Assembly (NCBI RefSeq): GCF_004345665.1
Contig: NZ_SLWR01000001.1
Coordinates: 1,148,411 to 1,212,410 of the forward strand
Direction: 5' to 3'
Origin: Kribbella antiqua
Lineage (GTDB): Bacteria > Actinomycetota > Actinomycetes > Propionibacteriales > Kribbellaceae
Length of the DNA: 64,000 nt
The translations under genes and the position numbers were made by a program. The notes beneath the pieces were generated by a model, which saw only the letters and a program-made list of their open reading frames with translations, was not told where the DNA came from and made no database searches. Each line of letters opens with the position of its first letter. The first letter of the stretch is position 1. Below are positions 9,349-18,093 of the stretch, one piece after another.

Positions 9349-10026
9349 TCAGTCCCACGCCGGCGCGAGTTGTTCGACATTGTAGACAATCCGACTGCTG
9401 ACACCACGCGGATCCGTGAGCTCAACCCGCCACGCGTCGGCGAACTGGTCGACGCCTGGAATCATCGGGATCGTGCCGCTGAGGAGCACCGTGCCGGGGA
9501 CGAGGCGCTCACCGAGTTGGGTGAGCCAGTACGACGGCGGCAGGAGCTGCGCGAGGGTGCCGTCCTGGATCAGCTGCTCGGTCTCGCCGTGCTGGACCCA
9601 TGCCTTCAGCGTGAACTGGTCCAGCTCGTGCTCGATCTCGCTGAGCGGCCAGGCGACGTCGCCCAGCAGGTCCGGCGCGGATTGCTTGCTCCAGGCAACA
9701 CCATGCACCTCGAGCGCGCGGTCGGTGTGATCGCACGCCGCGGTCAGCAACAAGTCGTCTGCGCCGACGACGAGCGCCCACTCCGCCTCACCCGACGTCT
9801 TGGCGTGCGCCACCTGGACGACCTCGGGCCGCCCGACGAGTGATGCGGACAGCGGGTAGAGCGTCGGGATCCGCTGCGGAGCCGCTACGCCGAGCTCGGC
9901 CAGCTCGTCCACGTGATGCTGCACCTGCTCGGTGTCGCGGCCTGCGTAGCCCGCGTTCAAGGCGTAGCGGACCGCGACCTCTCGCTCACTGCCGTCGGGA
10001 AGGGTGAAGCGCAGGGTCTGGGTCAT
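9349..10026 (-). CDS. DUF2848 family protein
   Basis: A 225-residue protein matching the DUF2848 family, whose fold relates to fumarylacetoacetate-hydrolase-like enzymes; the family has no settled reaction. Visible features are the opening MTQTLRFTLPDGSEREVAVR, the conserved centre VVGADDLLLTAACDHTDR and WLTQLGERLVPGTVLLSGTI near the end. The ATG at 10026 follows a strong GGAGG. It is divergent from the MHS transporter across a 94-base promoter region with a GTATAC palindrome and is followed directly by the cupin. The setting suggests catabolism of a small carboxylate or amide carried by the transporter. That function is inferred only from neighbours. Confidence 0.8.
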   Translation of the reverse strand: MTQTLRFTLPDGSEREVAVRYALNAGYAGRDTEQVQHHVDELAELGVAAPQRIPTLYPLSASLVGRPEVVQVAHAKTSGEAEWALVVGADDLLLTAACDHTDRALEVHGVAWSKQSAPDLLGDVAWPLSEIEHELDQFTLKAWVQHGETEQLIQDGTLAQLLPPSYWLTQLGERLVPGTVLLSGTIPMIPGVDQFADAWRVELTDPRGVSSRIVYNVEQLAPAWD

Positions 10027-10072
10027 CGGTGGGATTCCTCCGGATTTGTTCGAGTCAGCGCTTGCGTGAACA

Positions 10073-10086
10073 CGTCGTATACAACG
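10073..10086. promoter_or_regulatory. GTATAC-centred operator between DUF2848 and MHS genes
   Basis: CGTCGTATACAACG is palindromic at 6 of 7 positions per arm and sits in the divergent promoter region. It shares its core with ATGTATACAT at the gntR promoter (12044-12053), so the GntR regulator of this island probably binds here. Confidence 0.6.
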
Positions 10087-10120
10087 AGTATGGAGCATCC
10101 CCCCAAGGAGGTCCACCCCG

Positions 10121-11413
10121 ATGTCCACGAATCCACCCGAACGCCGAGGGCTCTACAAGGCCTTCGCCGCCAGCCTGTCCGGCACGTCGCTGGAGTGGTA
10201 CGACTTCGCCGTTTACAGCTCCGCGGCCGCGCTCGTCTTCGGCGATCTGTTCTTCCCCGGCAGCGATCCACTGACCGGCACGCTGCAGGCCTTCGCGACG
10301 TACGCCGTCGGGTACGTCGCCCGGCCCCTCGGCGGTATCTTCTTCGGCCGGCTCGGTGACGTGATCGGCCGCAAGCGCGTCCTGGTCGCCACGCTGCTGC
10401 TGATCGGTGTGGCCACGTTCTTCATCGGTCTCCTGCCCACGCACGCGTCCGCCGGTGCGCTCGCGCCGACGCTGCTGGTCGCACTCCGCTTCGCGCAGGG
10501 AGTCGGTGTTGGTGGCGAGTGGGGTGGAGCCGTGCTGCTGAGCAGTGAGTTCAGCAAGGAGGGTGAGCGAGGCTTCTGGGCTTCAGCCGCGCAGGTCGGG
10601 CCGCCCCTGGGCACGCTCATGGCGAACGGCGTACTGGCCGTGCTCGCCGGTGCGTTGTCCGAGGACGCGTTCCTGAGCTGGGGCTGGCGGGTCGCCTTCC
10701 TGCTGTCCGCCGTACTCGTGGCGTTCGGTCTGCTGATCCGGACGAAGCTCGAGGAGACGCCGGTGTTCCGGGAGCTGGAAGCGCGCGGCGATCGGCCGAC
10801 GGCGCCGGTGTCGGAGGTGCTGCGGACGCAGACCCGGCCGCTGATCGCGGCGATCCTGGCTCGGGTCGGGCCGGATGTGCTGTACGCGATGTTCGCGGTG
10901 TTCGTGCTGACGTACGCGACCAAGGAGCTGGACATGAGCCGCGGCCAGGCGGTGACCGCCGTACTGGTCGGGTCTGCGTTCCAGGTCGGGCTGATTCCCT
11001 TGTCCGGTTGGCTTTCCGATCGGTACGGGCGCCGTACGGTCTATGCCATCGGTGCGGTCGGGGGCGCGGTGTGGAGCGTGGTGTTCTTCGCGATGGCGTC
11101 GTCGTTCGCGACCGTGTTGCCGGGCGTGATCATCGGGCTGGTGTTCCACTCGCTGATGTACGGGCCGCAGGCGGCGTTCGTGTCCGAGCAGTTCACCGCG
11201 CGGCTGCGGTACACCGGGTCGTCGCTGGCCTACACCTTCGCTGGGGTGATCGGTGGTGCGCTGGCTCCGTTGGCGTTCACGTACTTCCTGGCGAAGGCCG
11301 GGACGGGTTATGTGATCGCGGCGTACATCGTGGTGGCGTGCTCGATCACCTTGGTGGGCTTGCGACTTGGCCGCGCCGTTCGTGATGAGGCTCTTGCGGT
11401 CAGCCCTGCATGA
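10121..11413 (+). CDS. MFS transporter, metabolite:H+ symporter (MHS) family
   Basis: A 430-residue twelve-helix symporter of the MHS (ShiA/KgtP/ProP-like) group that imports small organic acids or zwitterions. Support: the family's opening SLSGTSLEWYDFAVYS, the helix 2-3 loop FGRLGDVIGRKRVL, GVGVGGEWGGAVLL in helix 4, and the mid-protein loop SDRYGRR. The ATG at 10121 follows AAGGAGG. Divergent from DUF2848 and convergent with gntR (14-base tail overlap), it is the likely uptake step of the island. The substrate is unassigned. Confidence 0.92.
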   Translation: MSTNPPERRGLYKAFAASLSGTSLEWYDFAVYSSAAALVFGDLFFPGSDPLTGTLQAFATYAVGYVARPLGGIFFGRLGDVIGRKRVLVATLLLIGVATFFIGLLPTHASAGALAPTLLVALRFAQGVGVGGEWGGAVLLSSEFSKEGERGFWASAAQVGPPLGTLMANGVLAVLAGALSEDAFLSWGWRVAFLLSAVLVAFGLLIRTKLEETPVFRELEARGDRPTAPVSEVLRTQTRPLIAAILARVGPDVLYAMFAVFVLTYATKELDMSRGQAVTAVLVGSAFQVGLIPLSGWLSDRYGRRTVYAIGAVGGAVWSVVFFAMASSFATVLPGVIIGLVFHSLMYGPQAAFVSEQFTARLRYTGSSLAYTFAGVIGGALAPLAFTYFLAKAGTGYVIAAYIVVACSITLVGLRLGRAVRDEALAVSPA

Positions 11414-12038
11414 GCAGCGAGCCGGTGGAGTCGAGGTGGCTGAGGATCGCTTTCTCGGCCACCTCCGGCCGTCCCGAACCGAGACCGTCGACGATGGCCT
11501 GGTGCTCGTCGAGGACCTCTTGCCGCCGGGTCGCGCTGCGCTGCAGAGCCACGACACCGAGGAGCACGTGCTTGGCCCGCAGGTTGTCGTACAGCCGGCC
11601 GAGCACCGAGTTGCCGGCCGCCTCGACCAGGAGCGCGTGGAACTGGCTGTCCAGCTCGATGAATTCCTTCGCGTCGCCCTTGTCGACAATCGACCGCTGC
11701 TGCTCCAGTACGGCGGACATCGCCTCGACCGGAGCATCGCCGGCGGCGAGAGAGGTGGTCGCGGCCCAGCACTCGATCACGCCGCGGGCCTGCATCATCT
11801 CCGCGATCTCCCGCCCCGGCACCGGCGCGACGAACGCACCCCGATGCGGCACCAACTGGACCAGGTCCTCCGCGGCGAGCATCAGCAGCGCCTCGCGGAC
11901 CGGCGTCCGGGAGATCCCGACCTCGTTCGCGACCGCCTGCTCGTTGATGAACGTGCCCGACACCGCGGGATCGCTGAGTACAGTCCCCCGCAGGTATTGG
12001 TAGGCGCGATCCCGGCCGGAGTCCCCACTCAATCGCAT
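11400..12038 (-). CDS. GntR family regulator (FadR/FCD subfamily)
   Basis: A 212-residue repressor-type regulator: N-terminal winged helix with NEQAVANEVGISRTPVREAL at about residues 32-51, then an FCD ligand domain with the metal-binding pattern LDSQFHALLVEAAGN and a later DEHQAIVDGL. FCD domains usually sense carboxylates. The start at 12038 lies 5 bases from the perfect palindrome ATGTATACAT, implying autoregulation together with control of the divergent hydrolase gene. Related palindromes at 10073-10086 and 9379-9390 suggest it controls the whole 9.0-12.8 kb island. Confidence 0.9.
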   Translation of the reverse strand: MRLSGDSGRDRAYQYLRGTVLSDPAVSGTFINEQAVANEVGISRTPVREALLMLAAEDLVQLVPHRGAFVAPVPGREIAEMMQARGVIECWAATTSLAAGDAPVEAMSAVLEQQRSIVDKGDAKEFIELDSQFHALLVEAAGNSVLGRLYDNLRAKHVLLGVVALQRSATRRQEVLDEHQAIVDGLGSGRPEVAEKAILSHLDSTGSLLMQG

Positions 12039-12043
12039 ACCTT

Positions 12044-12053
12044 ATGTATACAT
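12044..12053. promoter_or_regulatory. GntR operator palindrome
   Basis: ATGTATACAT is a perfect 10-bp palindrome in the 28-base gap between the divergent gntR and carbon-nitrogen hydrolase genes. A regulator bound here would block both promoters. Confidence 0.65.
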
Positions 12054-12066
12054 CTTGGAGGCTGTG

Positions 12067-12837
12067 ATGACACTTCTGCGAGTCGCCGCCGCGCAGCTCA
12101 GCGCCGGTCCTTCCCCTGACGCCAACCTTGCCGCCGCCGTGGACGCCGTACGACGTGCGGCCGAGGGCGGAGCCGAGTTGGTCGCGCTGCCCGAGGCAAC
12201 GCTGGCTTGCTTCGGCAGCGACCTCCGCGCCGTGGCCGAACCGCTCGACGGGCCGTTCGCAACCGGGCTGCGCAAGGTCGCCGCGGATCTCGGCGTCGTC
12301 GTCATCGCTGGGCTGTTCGAGCCGGCTGACGATGGGCGGGTCCACAACACGTTGCTGGCGACCGGGCCGGGCGTCGAAGCGTCGTACCGGAAGATCCATC
12401 TGTACGACGCCTTCGGCTCGCGCGAATCGGATCTGGTTGCTCCCGGCAACGAGCTGGTCAGCTTCGGCTTCGGTGGGGTGACCGTCGGCTTGGCGACCTG
12501 TTACGACCTGCGGTTCGCCGATCAGTTCACGTCGCTGGGACGGCTCGGCGCGGAACTGGTCGTCGTACCGGCGTCATGGGGTGCCGGCCCCGGGAAGGAG
12601 GAGCAGTGGGATCTGCTGACGCGCGCACGGGCCGCGGACGCGCAGGCCTGGCTGCTGGCGTGCGACCAGGCCTATGTGCCGCCGGTCGGCACCGATCCGC
12701 TCGGCATCGGCCGGAGCAGCCTCACCACTCCCCTGGGCCAGACCCACACCAGGCTGTCGGCGCTGCCCGAGATCCTGCACGGCACGATCGACACCGAGCT
12801 CGTTGCCGCTGTCCGCGCCCGGGTGCCCATCCTTTAG
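12067..12837 (+). CDS. carbon-nitrogen hydrolase (nitrilase superfamily amidase)
   Basis: A 256-residue cytosolic hydrolase of the nitrilase/omega-amidase fold. All three catalytic residues are visible: Glu43 in LPEAT, Lys109 in YRKIHLYD and Cys145 in ATCYDLRF. The last motif is typical of amidases rather than true nitrilases. The ATG at 12067 has TTGGAGG 5 bases upstream. It is divergent from gntR and under the same palindrome. It probably cleaves an amide or carbamoyl group from the compound brought in by the MHS transporter. The substrate is unknown. Confidence 0.9.
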   Translation: MTLLRVAAAQLSAGPSPDANLAAAVDAVRRAAEGGAELVALPEATLACFGSDLRAVAEPLDGPFATGLRKVAADLGVVVIAGLFEPADDGRVHNTLLATGPGVEASYRKIHLYDAFGSRESDLVAPGNELVSFGFGGVTVGLATCYDLRFADQFTSLGRLGAELVVVPASWGAGPGKEEQWDLLTRARAADAQAWLLACDQAYVPPVGTDPLGIGRSSLTTPLGQTHTRLSALPEILHGTIDTELVAAVRARVPIL

Positions 12838-12858
12838 ATCACGCAGCCTCTAAGGCTC

Positions 12859-13176
12859 TTAGGCGAGGCCGTTCTTCTTCAGGCGGGCGTTGTACTCGCG
12901 CATGCGTGGCGGGTAGCCGACCACGGCGGCGTCGTACGAGGGGATGCCCAGGTTATTCGCGAACTTGTGCGCCCACGCGACCGAGGGGACGCGGCGGCGG
13001 GTCCATTCGCCGTCGATGGCGACCAGCAGCAGCGTGTAGTCCGTGACCGCTGTCTTCGGCTCGACGAACCCCTCGACGCCCTGGCGGGTCTGGGCGAACT
13101 CCCGCAGGTGCGCCTGGTCAGGAGTGTCCGACCGGCGCATCGTGCCCGGCTTCTGCCGGCTACCGAACCACTTCAT
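12859..13176 (-). CDS. conserved actinobacterial protein of unknown function
   Basis: A 105-residue soluble protein, basic and Arg/Lys-rich at both ends (MKWFGSRQKPGTMRR opening, REYNARLKKNGLA end), with a central hydrophobic stretch VTDYTLLLVAIDGEW and GIPSYDAAVVGYPPRM. It resembles a small protein conserved in actinomycetes and sometimes labelled oxidoreductase, but I see no cofactor motif. It stands alone, convergent with the hydrolase and divergent from lpd. Confidence 0.7.
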   Translation of the reverse strand: MKWFGSRQKPGTMRRSDTPDQAHLREFAQTRQGVEGFVEPKTAVTDYTLLLVAIDGEWTRRRVPSVAWAHKFANNLGIPSYDAAVVGYPPRMREYNARLKKNGLA

Positions 13177-13361
13177 GGAAGTAAGTGTCCCCTATGCGGG
13201 CAACTCCCGGCAGAAAGCGCTGATAACGAACGAGGCCGGGCCGAGGGGCCGCGTCCAACCGGCCCGGGGGCTTGCATCGCGCGGTGGCGGTGAAAAGATG
13301 ACGCCGGGCCGGCACTCCGCGATCCGGAGCCGCCTACCGATCACTGTCCACGGAGGAACCT

Positions 13362-14735
13362 GTGACTGATACGACGTACGACCTGGTGATTCTTGGCGGC
13401 GGCAGCGGTGGATACGCCGCCGCGCTGCGAGCCGCGACCCTCGGCCTGTCCGTCGCCCTGGTGGAGAAGGACAAGGTCGGCGGGACCTGCCTGCACCGCG
13501 GCTGCATCCCGACCAAAGCGCTGCTGCACGCCGCCGAGGTGGCCGACTCGGCCCGCGAGGGTGAGCAGTTCGGCGTCCGTACGACGCTCGAGGGCGTCGA
13601 CATGGGCGGGGTGAACAAGTACAAGGACGGCGTCGTCGACCGGCTGTTCAAAGGTCTGCAGGGCCAGCTCAAGGCACGCGGCATCACCGTGATCGAGGGC
13701 GAGGGCCGCCTCAGCTCTCCGACCACAGTGGACGTCGGCGGTACGTCGTACACCGGCAAGAACGTCATCCTTGCCTCCGGCTCGTACTCGCGGTCGCTGC
13801 CCGGGCTGGAGCTCGACGGGCACCGGGTGATCGCCAGCGAGCATGCGCTGACCCTGGACCGGGTGCCGGAGTCGGCCGTGGTTCTGGGCGGTGGCGTGAT
13901 CGGCGTGGAGTTCGCCAGCGCGTGGACGTCGTTCGGCACCAAGGTGACCATCGTCGAGGCGCTGCCCCGGCTGGTGCCGTCCGAGGACGCGGACTGCAGC
14001 AAGACGCTGGAGCGGGCGTTCCGGAAGCGGAAGATCGCCTTCAAGACCGGTACGCCGTTCGAATCGGTCACTGCGACCGATTCCGGCGTGCGCGTCACTG
14101 TCGCCGGTGGTGAGGTGATCGAGGCCGAGGTGCTGCTGGTCGCGGTCGGCCGCGGCCCGAACACGACCGGTCTGGGCTACGAGGAGGTCGGGGTCGCACT
14201 CGACCGCGGGTTCGTCACCGTCGACTCGACGCTGCAGACCAGCGTGCCGGGGGTGTACGCCGTCGGCGACATCGTGCCGGGGCTGCAGCTCGCACACCGC
14301 GGGTTCCAGCAGGGCATCTTCGTCGCCGAACACCTCGCGGGTCTCAACCCGACCCCGATCGACGAGGCCGGGATCCCGCGGGTCACCTACTCCGAGCCGG
14401 AGGTCGCGTCCGTCGGTCTCACCGAGGAGCAGGCGCGGGCGAAGTACGGCGAGGTCGAGGTGTTGAATTACAACCTCGGCGGCAATGGGAAGAGCCAGAT
14501 CTTGAAGACGGCCGGCTTCGTCAAGCTGGTCCGGGCCAAGGACGGCGCGGTGGTCGGGCTGCACATGGTCGGGTCGCGCGTCGGCGAGCTGATCGGCGAG
14601 GCGCAACTGATCTACAACTGGGAGGCGTACCCGGCCGACGTGGCGCCGCTGGTCCACGCCCACCCCACCCAGAACGAAGCCCTCGGCGAAGCCCACCTGG
14701 CCCTCGCCGGCAAGCCCTTGCACTTCCACGACTGA
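13362..14735 (+). CDS. lpdA: dihydrolipoyl dehydrogenase (E3)
   Basis: A 457-residue flavoprotein that re-oxidises dihydrolipoyl groups of 2-oxoacid dehydrogenase and glycine cleavage complexes. Support: the FAD-binding LGGGSGGYAAALRAA at the N-terminus, the redox-active disulfide Cys43-Cys48 (GGTCLHRGCIPTKAL), the NAD fold VLGGGVIGVEFAS, the second FAD motif YAVGDIVPG, and the C-terminal catalytic pair His434-Glu439 (HPTQNE). The GTG at 13362 follows GGAGG. A hairpin terminator follows, and the E2 gene starts 129 bases downstream. Confidence 0.97.
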   Translation: MTDTTYDLVILGGGSGGYAAALRAATLGLSVALVEKDKVGGTCLHRGCIPTKALLHAAEVADSAREGEQFGVRTTLEGVDMGGVNKYKDGVVDRLFKGLQGQLKARGITVIEGEGRLSSPTTVDVGGTSYTGKNVILASGSYSRSLPGLELDGHRVIASEHALTLDRVPESAVVLGGGVIGVEFASAWTSFGTKVTIVEALPRLVPSEDADCSKTLERAFRKRKIAFKTGTPFESVTATDSGVRVTVAGGEVIEAEVLLVAVGRGPNTTGLGYEEVGVALDRGFVTVDSTLQTSVPGVYAVGDIVPGLQLAHRGFQQGIFVAEHLAGLNPTPIDEAGIPRVTYSEPEVASVGLTEEQARAKYGEVEVLNYNLGGNGKSQILKTAGFVKLVRAKDGAVVGLHMVGSRVGELIGEAQLIYNWEAYPADVAPLVHAHPTQNEALGEAHLALAGKPLHFHD

Positions 14736-14741
14736 GACTGC

Positions 14742-14763
14742 CGGACCCACGGTGGTGGGTCCG
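14742..14763 (+). terminator. lpdA terminator
   Basis: A 9-bp perfect stem (CGGACCCAC with GTGGGTCCG) with a 4-base loop begins 7 bases after the lpdA stop. It separates lpdA from the E2 gene. Confidence 0.7.
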
Positions 14764-14864
14764 AGTAAGTTTGAGCCGTCGGAGCGCTGTGACCCGCGTC
14801 CCGCTCGTTCCGGCGGCACCGTAGGCTGACACTCGACCGATCAGACGAAGGAGCAACGACCGTC

Positions 14865-16856
14865 ATGCCGACCTCTGTATCCCTGCCGGCCCTCGGGGAG
14901 AGCGTCACCGAAGGAACCGTCACCCGCTGGCTCAAGCAGGTCGGTGACACGGTTGCCGTCGACGAGCCCCTGCTGGAGGTCTCGACCGACAAGGTCGACA
15001 CCGAGATCCCATCGCCGGTCGCCGGCACCCTGCTGGAGATCAAGGCCGCCGAGGACGAAACCGTAGAGGTAGGCGCCGAACTGGCCGTCATCGGCGACGC
15101 CGGCGAATCCTCCGGCTCCGCCCCCGCCCAGGAAGCCCCCGCCGAACAGGCTCCCGCCGCCGAGGCCGCCCCAGCCCAGGAAGCACCTGCCCCGGCAGCC
15201 GCTGCTGAGACCCCCACCACTGCTCCGGCGCCTTCAGAACCTTCTCCGGCCGCCGCGGCCTCAGCCCCCGCAACCTCTCCGGCCGCATCCGAGCCGGCCC
15301 CAGCCGCGGACCAGGCTCAGGCTCCTTCCGACTCCTCTCCGGCCGCATCGGCACCTGCCGGCGGTGCATCTGGTACGCCGGTCACCCTCCCGGCTCTGGG
15401 CGAGAGCGTCACCGAGGGAACCGTCACCCGCTGGCTGAAGCAGGTAGGGGACGACGTAGCAGTAGACGAGCCTCTCCTCGAGGTCTCCACCGACAAGGTA
15501 GACACCGAGATCCCCTCCCCCGTCGCCGGCAAGCTCCTCGAAATCAAGGTCGCCGAAGACGAAACCGTCGAGGTAGGCGCCGAACTAGCCATCGTCGGCT
15601 CCGGCGACGCAGCCCCCGCTGCCTCCACCCCCGCCCCTTCCGCAGCCCCAGCTGAAGCACCCGCCGAGACCCCGGCGCCAGCCGCTCAGGCCCCGGCACC
15701 CGCCTCAGCTCCGGCGCAGGCCCCGGCCGCCGCCCCCGCACCGGCTGCAGCGCCAGCACCGGCAGCAGCTCCGGCGCCGGCCGCCGCGCCCGCCGCCTCG
15801 GCCGCTGCCCCAGCCCCCTCCACTCCGGCTCAGGCACCTTCCACTTCTTCTCCGGCCGCCGCGGCCCCAGCCCCCGCGACCTCTCCGGCCGCATCGGCAC
15901 CCACCCAGGCTCCATCACCCAATGGCGCCTCCTCCGAGGGCCCGAACTACGTCACCCCGCTCGTCCGGAAGCTGGCCGCCGAGCACCAGGTCGACCTCAA
16001 CGCCGTACAGGGAACCGGTGTAGGCGGCCGCATCCGCAAGCAGGACGTCATCGCCGCCGCCGAGGCCCAGAAGGCCGCCGCAGCAGCACCCGCGCAGGCC
16101 CCGGCAGCTGCCGCTCCCGCCGCGAAGGCCGCGACGATCAGCCCGCTGCGCGGCACCACCGAGAAGATGAGCCGGATCCGCAAGGCGATCGCGACCCACA
16201 TGGTCAACTCGCTGAAGGTCTCGGCCCAGCTGACCACCGTGGTCGAGGTCGACGTCACCGAGATCGCCAAGCTGCGGAACGCGAAGAAGGCCGAGTTCGA
16301 GGCCCGCGAGGGCGTCAAGCTGTCCTTCCTGCCGTTCTTCGCGCAGGCCGCGGTCGACGCGCTGAAGCAGTACCCGAAGCTGAACGCGTCGATCGACGAG
16401 GAGGCCGGCGAGATCACGTACCACGCCGCCGAGCACCTCGGTATCGCCGTGGACGTGGAGAAGGGCCTGATGGTCCCGGTCGTGCACAACGCCGGCGACC
16501 TGAACATCGCCGGCCTGGCGAAGAAGATCGCCGACCTGGCCGAGCGAACCCGCACCAACAAGGTCCTCCCGGACGAGATGGCGGGCGGCACCTTCACCAT
16601 CACCAACACCGGCAGCCGCGGGGCCCTGTTCGACACGCCGATCCTGAACCAGCCGCAGGTCGGCATGCTCGGCACCGGCGCGGTCGTGAAGCGCCCGGTC
16701 GTCATCACCCACCCCGAGCTCGGCGAGACGATCGCGATCCGGCAGATGGTCTACCTCGCGCTCACCTACGACCACCGCCTGGTCGACGGCGCCGACGCGG
16801 CCCGCTACCTGACGGCCGTCAAGCAGCGTCTGGAAGAAGCCCAGTTCGACGTCTGA
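14865..16856 (+). CDS. sucB: 2-oxoglutarate dehydrogenase E2 component, dihydrolipoyllysine succinyltransferase type
   Basis: A 663-residue acyltransferase core of a 2-oxoacid dehydrogenase complex. Order: lipoyl domain 1 (about 1-78, lipoyl lysine Lys43), Ala/Pro linker, lipoyl domain 2 (about 172-247, Lys211), a long Ala/Pro linker (about 250-350), the peripheral subunit-binding domain (about 361-400, [17 protein letters not shown]), another linker, and the catalytic domain with His637 and Asp641 in DHRLVDG. Both lipoyl lysines lie in [11 protein letters not shown]. Family annotation varies between succinyl- and acetyltransferase, and in actinomycetes this protein often serves both complexes. 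lpdA is upstream; lipB and lipA, which install the lipoate, are 4-13 kb downstream. Confidence 0.93.
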   Translation: MPTSVSLPALGESVTEGTVTRWLKQVGDTVAVDEPLLEVSTDKVDTEIPSPVAGTLLEIKAAEDETVEVGAELAVIGDAGESSGSAPAQEAPAEQAPAAEAAPAQEAPAPAAAAETPTTAPAPSEPSPAAAASAPATSPAASEPAPAADQAQAPSDSSPAASAPAGGASGTPVTLPALGESVTEGTVTRWLKQVGDDVAVDEPLLEVSTDKVDTEIPSPVAGKLLEIKVAEDETVEVGAELAIVGSGDAAPAASTPAPSAAPAEAPAETPAPAAQAPAPASAPAQAPAAAPAPAAAPAPAAAPAPAAAPAASAAAPAPSTPAQAPSTSSPAAAAPAPATSPAASAPTQAPSPNGASSEGPNYVTPLVRKLAAEHQVDLNAVQGTGVGGRIRKQDVIAAAEAQKAAAAAPAQAPAAAAPAAKAATISPLRGTTEKMSRIRKAIATHMVNSLKVSAQLTTVVEVDVTEIAKLRNAKKAEFEAREGVKLSFLPFFAQAAVDALKQYPKLNASIDEEAGEITYHAAEHLGIAVDVEKGLMVPVVHNAGDLNIAGLAKKIADLAERTRTNKVLPDEMAGGTFTITNTGSRGALFDTPILNQPQVGMLGTGAVVKRPVVITHPELGETIAIRQMVYLALTYDHRLVDGADAARYLTAVKQRLEEAQFDV

Positions 16857-16874
16857 GCCTGAGCTGATCCTGGT

Positions 16875-16909
16875 GTTCTGCCCCGTCCGGATCTCCGGCG
16901 GGGCAGAAC
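16875..16909 (+). terminator. sucB terminator
   Basis: An 11-bp perfect outer stem (GTTCTGCCCCG with CGGGGCAGAAC), with a nested CCGG pairing inside the loop, is followed by TCTTTGT. It begins about 18 bases after the sucB stop. Confidence 0.8.
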
Positions 16910-16981
16910 TCTTTGTCGAGGTCCTTCGCGGGCACTGGCGGGATCGTCGTACGACCAAACCTTCTGTCAAGGAGTAGCTGG

Positions 16982-17869
16982 ATGAAGTACGTGCTGGCCG
17001 GTGCCTCCGGCTTCCTCGGTACGGCGCTCGCGCGAGACCTCGAGGCGGACGGTCATGAGGTCCTGCGGCTGGTCCGTCGTGGGCCGACCCAGCCCGGCGA
17101 ACTCCGCTGGGACCCGGCGCGTGGCGAACTCGACCTGTCCGCGCTCGGCGATCCTGACGTACTGGTCAACCTGGCCGGCGCTAACATCGGCCGCCCGTGG
17201 ACCCCGTCGTACAAGAAGGTGCTCCGCGAAAGCCGCGTCAGTACGACGGCCACACTGGCGGCCGCGGCTGCGCAACTTGAGCGACGGCCGGTGCTGATCA
17301 CGCAGAGCGGCATCGGCGGCTACGGGCTGGACTGCGGCGATCGCATCCTCACCGAGGACTCCGAACTCGGCGACGGCTTCCTCGCCGACGTCGTCCGCCT
17401 CTGGGAAGGCGCACTCGAACCGGCCCGCGCCGCCGGCTGCCGCGTCGCGTCCCTCCGCACCGGCGTCGTCTTGGCCCGCAAGGCCCCGGCCTTCCAGCTG
17501 CTGTCTCTCCCGTTCCGCCTCGGCGTCGGCGGGCGCTTTGGCTCTGGCACGCAGTACTTCCCTGTCGTCTCCCTCACCGACTGGCTCCGCGCCGTCCGCT
17601 TCGTCGCCGAAAACGACACCCTCAGCGGCCCGGTCAACGTCACCCTCCCCAACCCAGTCACCAACGCCGAGTTCGCCAAGCACCTCGCCACCGCCCTCCA
17701 CCGCCCAGCCCTCATCCCCGTCCCCGCCTTCCTCATGAGGGCAGTCCTCGGCGAATTCGCCTGGGAACTCCTAGGCAGCAACCGAGCCCTCCCCACCCGC
17801 CTCCAATCCGCCAACTTCACCTTCCACCACCCCACCGCCCCCACAGCCCTAGCCGCCGCCCTCACCTGA
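16982..17869 (+). CDS. TIGR01777-family NAD(P)-dependent epimerase-like protein
   Basis: A 295-residue extended short-chain dehydrogenase (SDR39U1/YfcH-like). The N-terminal nucleotide-binding loop GASGFLG is intact, followed by the family's LVNLAGANIGRPWTPSYK and the catalytic-region segment SGIGGYGLDCGDR. The C-terminal part has LTDWLRAVRFVAEN and GPVNVTLPNPVTNAEFA. The ATG at 16982 follows AAGGAG. The reaction for this family is not established. It is monocistronic behind the sucB terminator. Confidence 0.9.
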   Translation: MKYVLAGASGFLGTALARDLEADGHEVLRLVRRGPTQPGELRWDPARGELDLSALGDPDVLVNLAGANIGRPWTPSYKKVLRESRVSTTATLAAAAAQLERRPVLITQSGIGGYGLDCGDRILTEDSELGDGFLADVVRLWEGALEPARAAGCRVASLRTGVVLARKAPAFQLLSLPFRLGVGGRFGSGTQYFPVVSLTDWLRAVRFVAENDTLSGPVNVTLPNPVTNAEFAKHLATALHRPALIPVPAFLMRAVLGEFAWELLGSNRALPTRLQSANFTFHHPTAPTALAAALT

Positions 17870-17967
17870 CCCCGGCCACCCCGACACCGCCAACACAGGC
17901 CGCCCGGGAGAGCCGTCGAGTTGCCCGCGCATCCCACAGCACCGTCAACTCAGCAGCCTCGCATCGC

Positions 17968-18014
17968 CGAGTCGTGGATTTTCGTCGATCGCCTCAACAC
18001 CAATCCACGACTCG
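17968..18014. repeat. 13-bp perfect inverted repeat between convergent genes
   Basis: CGAGTCGTGGATT at 17968-17980 pairs perfectly with AATCCACGACTCG at 18002-18014 across a 21-base loop. It sits between two convergent genes and has no T-run. It could be a bidirectional terminator, a dispersed intergenic repeat or a protein-binding site. Confidence 0.6.
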
Positions 18015-18093
18015 ACGATCACCACGACGCACGACAGCGTGCTTGAGGGCTCGCACTGCCGGACCCCTCGGTACCGGCGTCGACGACGGCTGC

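Noticed and set aside
13341-14819. 492-codon minus-strand open frame
   Set aside because: Antisense to lpdA, which has complete catalytic motifs; the reverse frame has no recognisable family.
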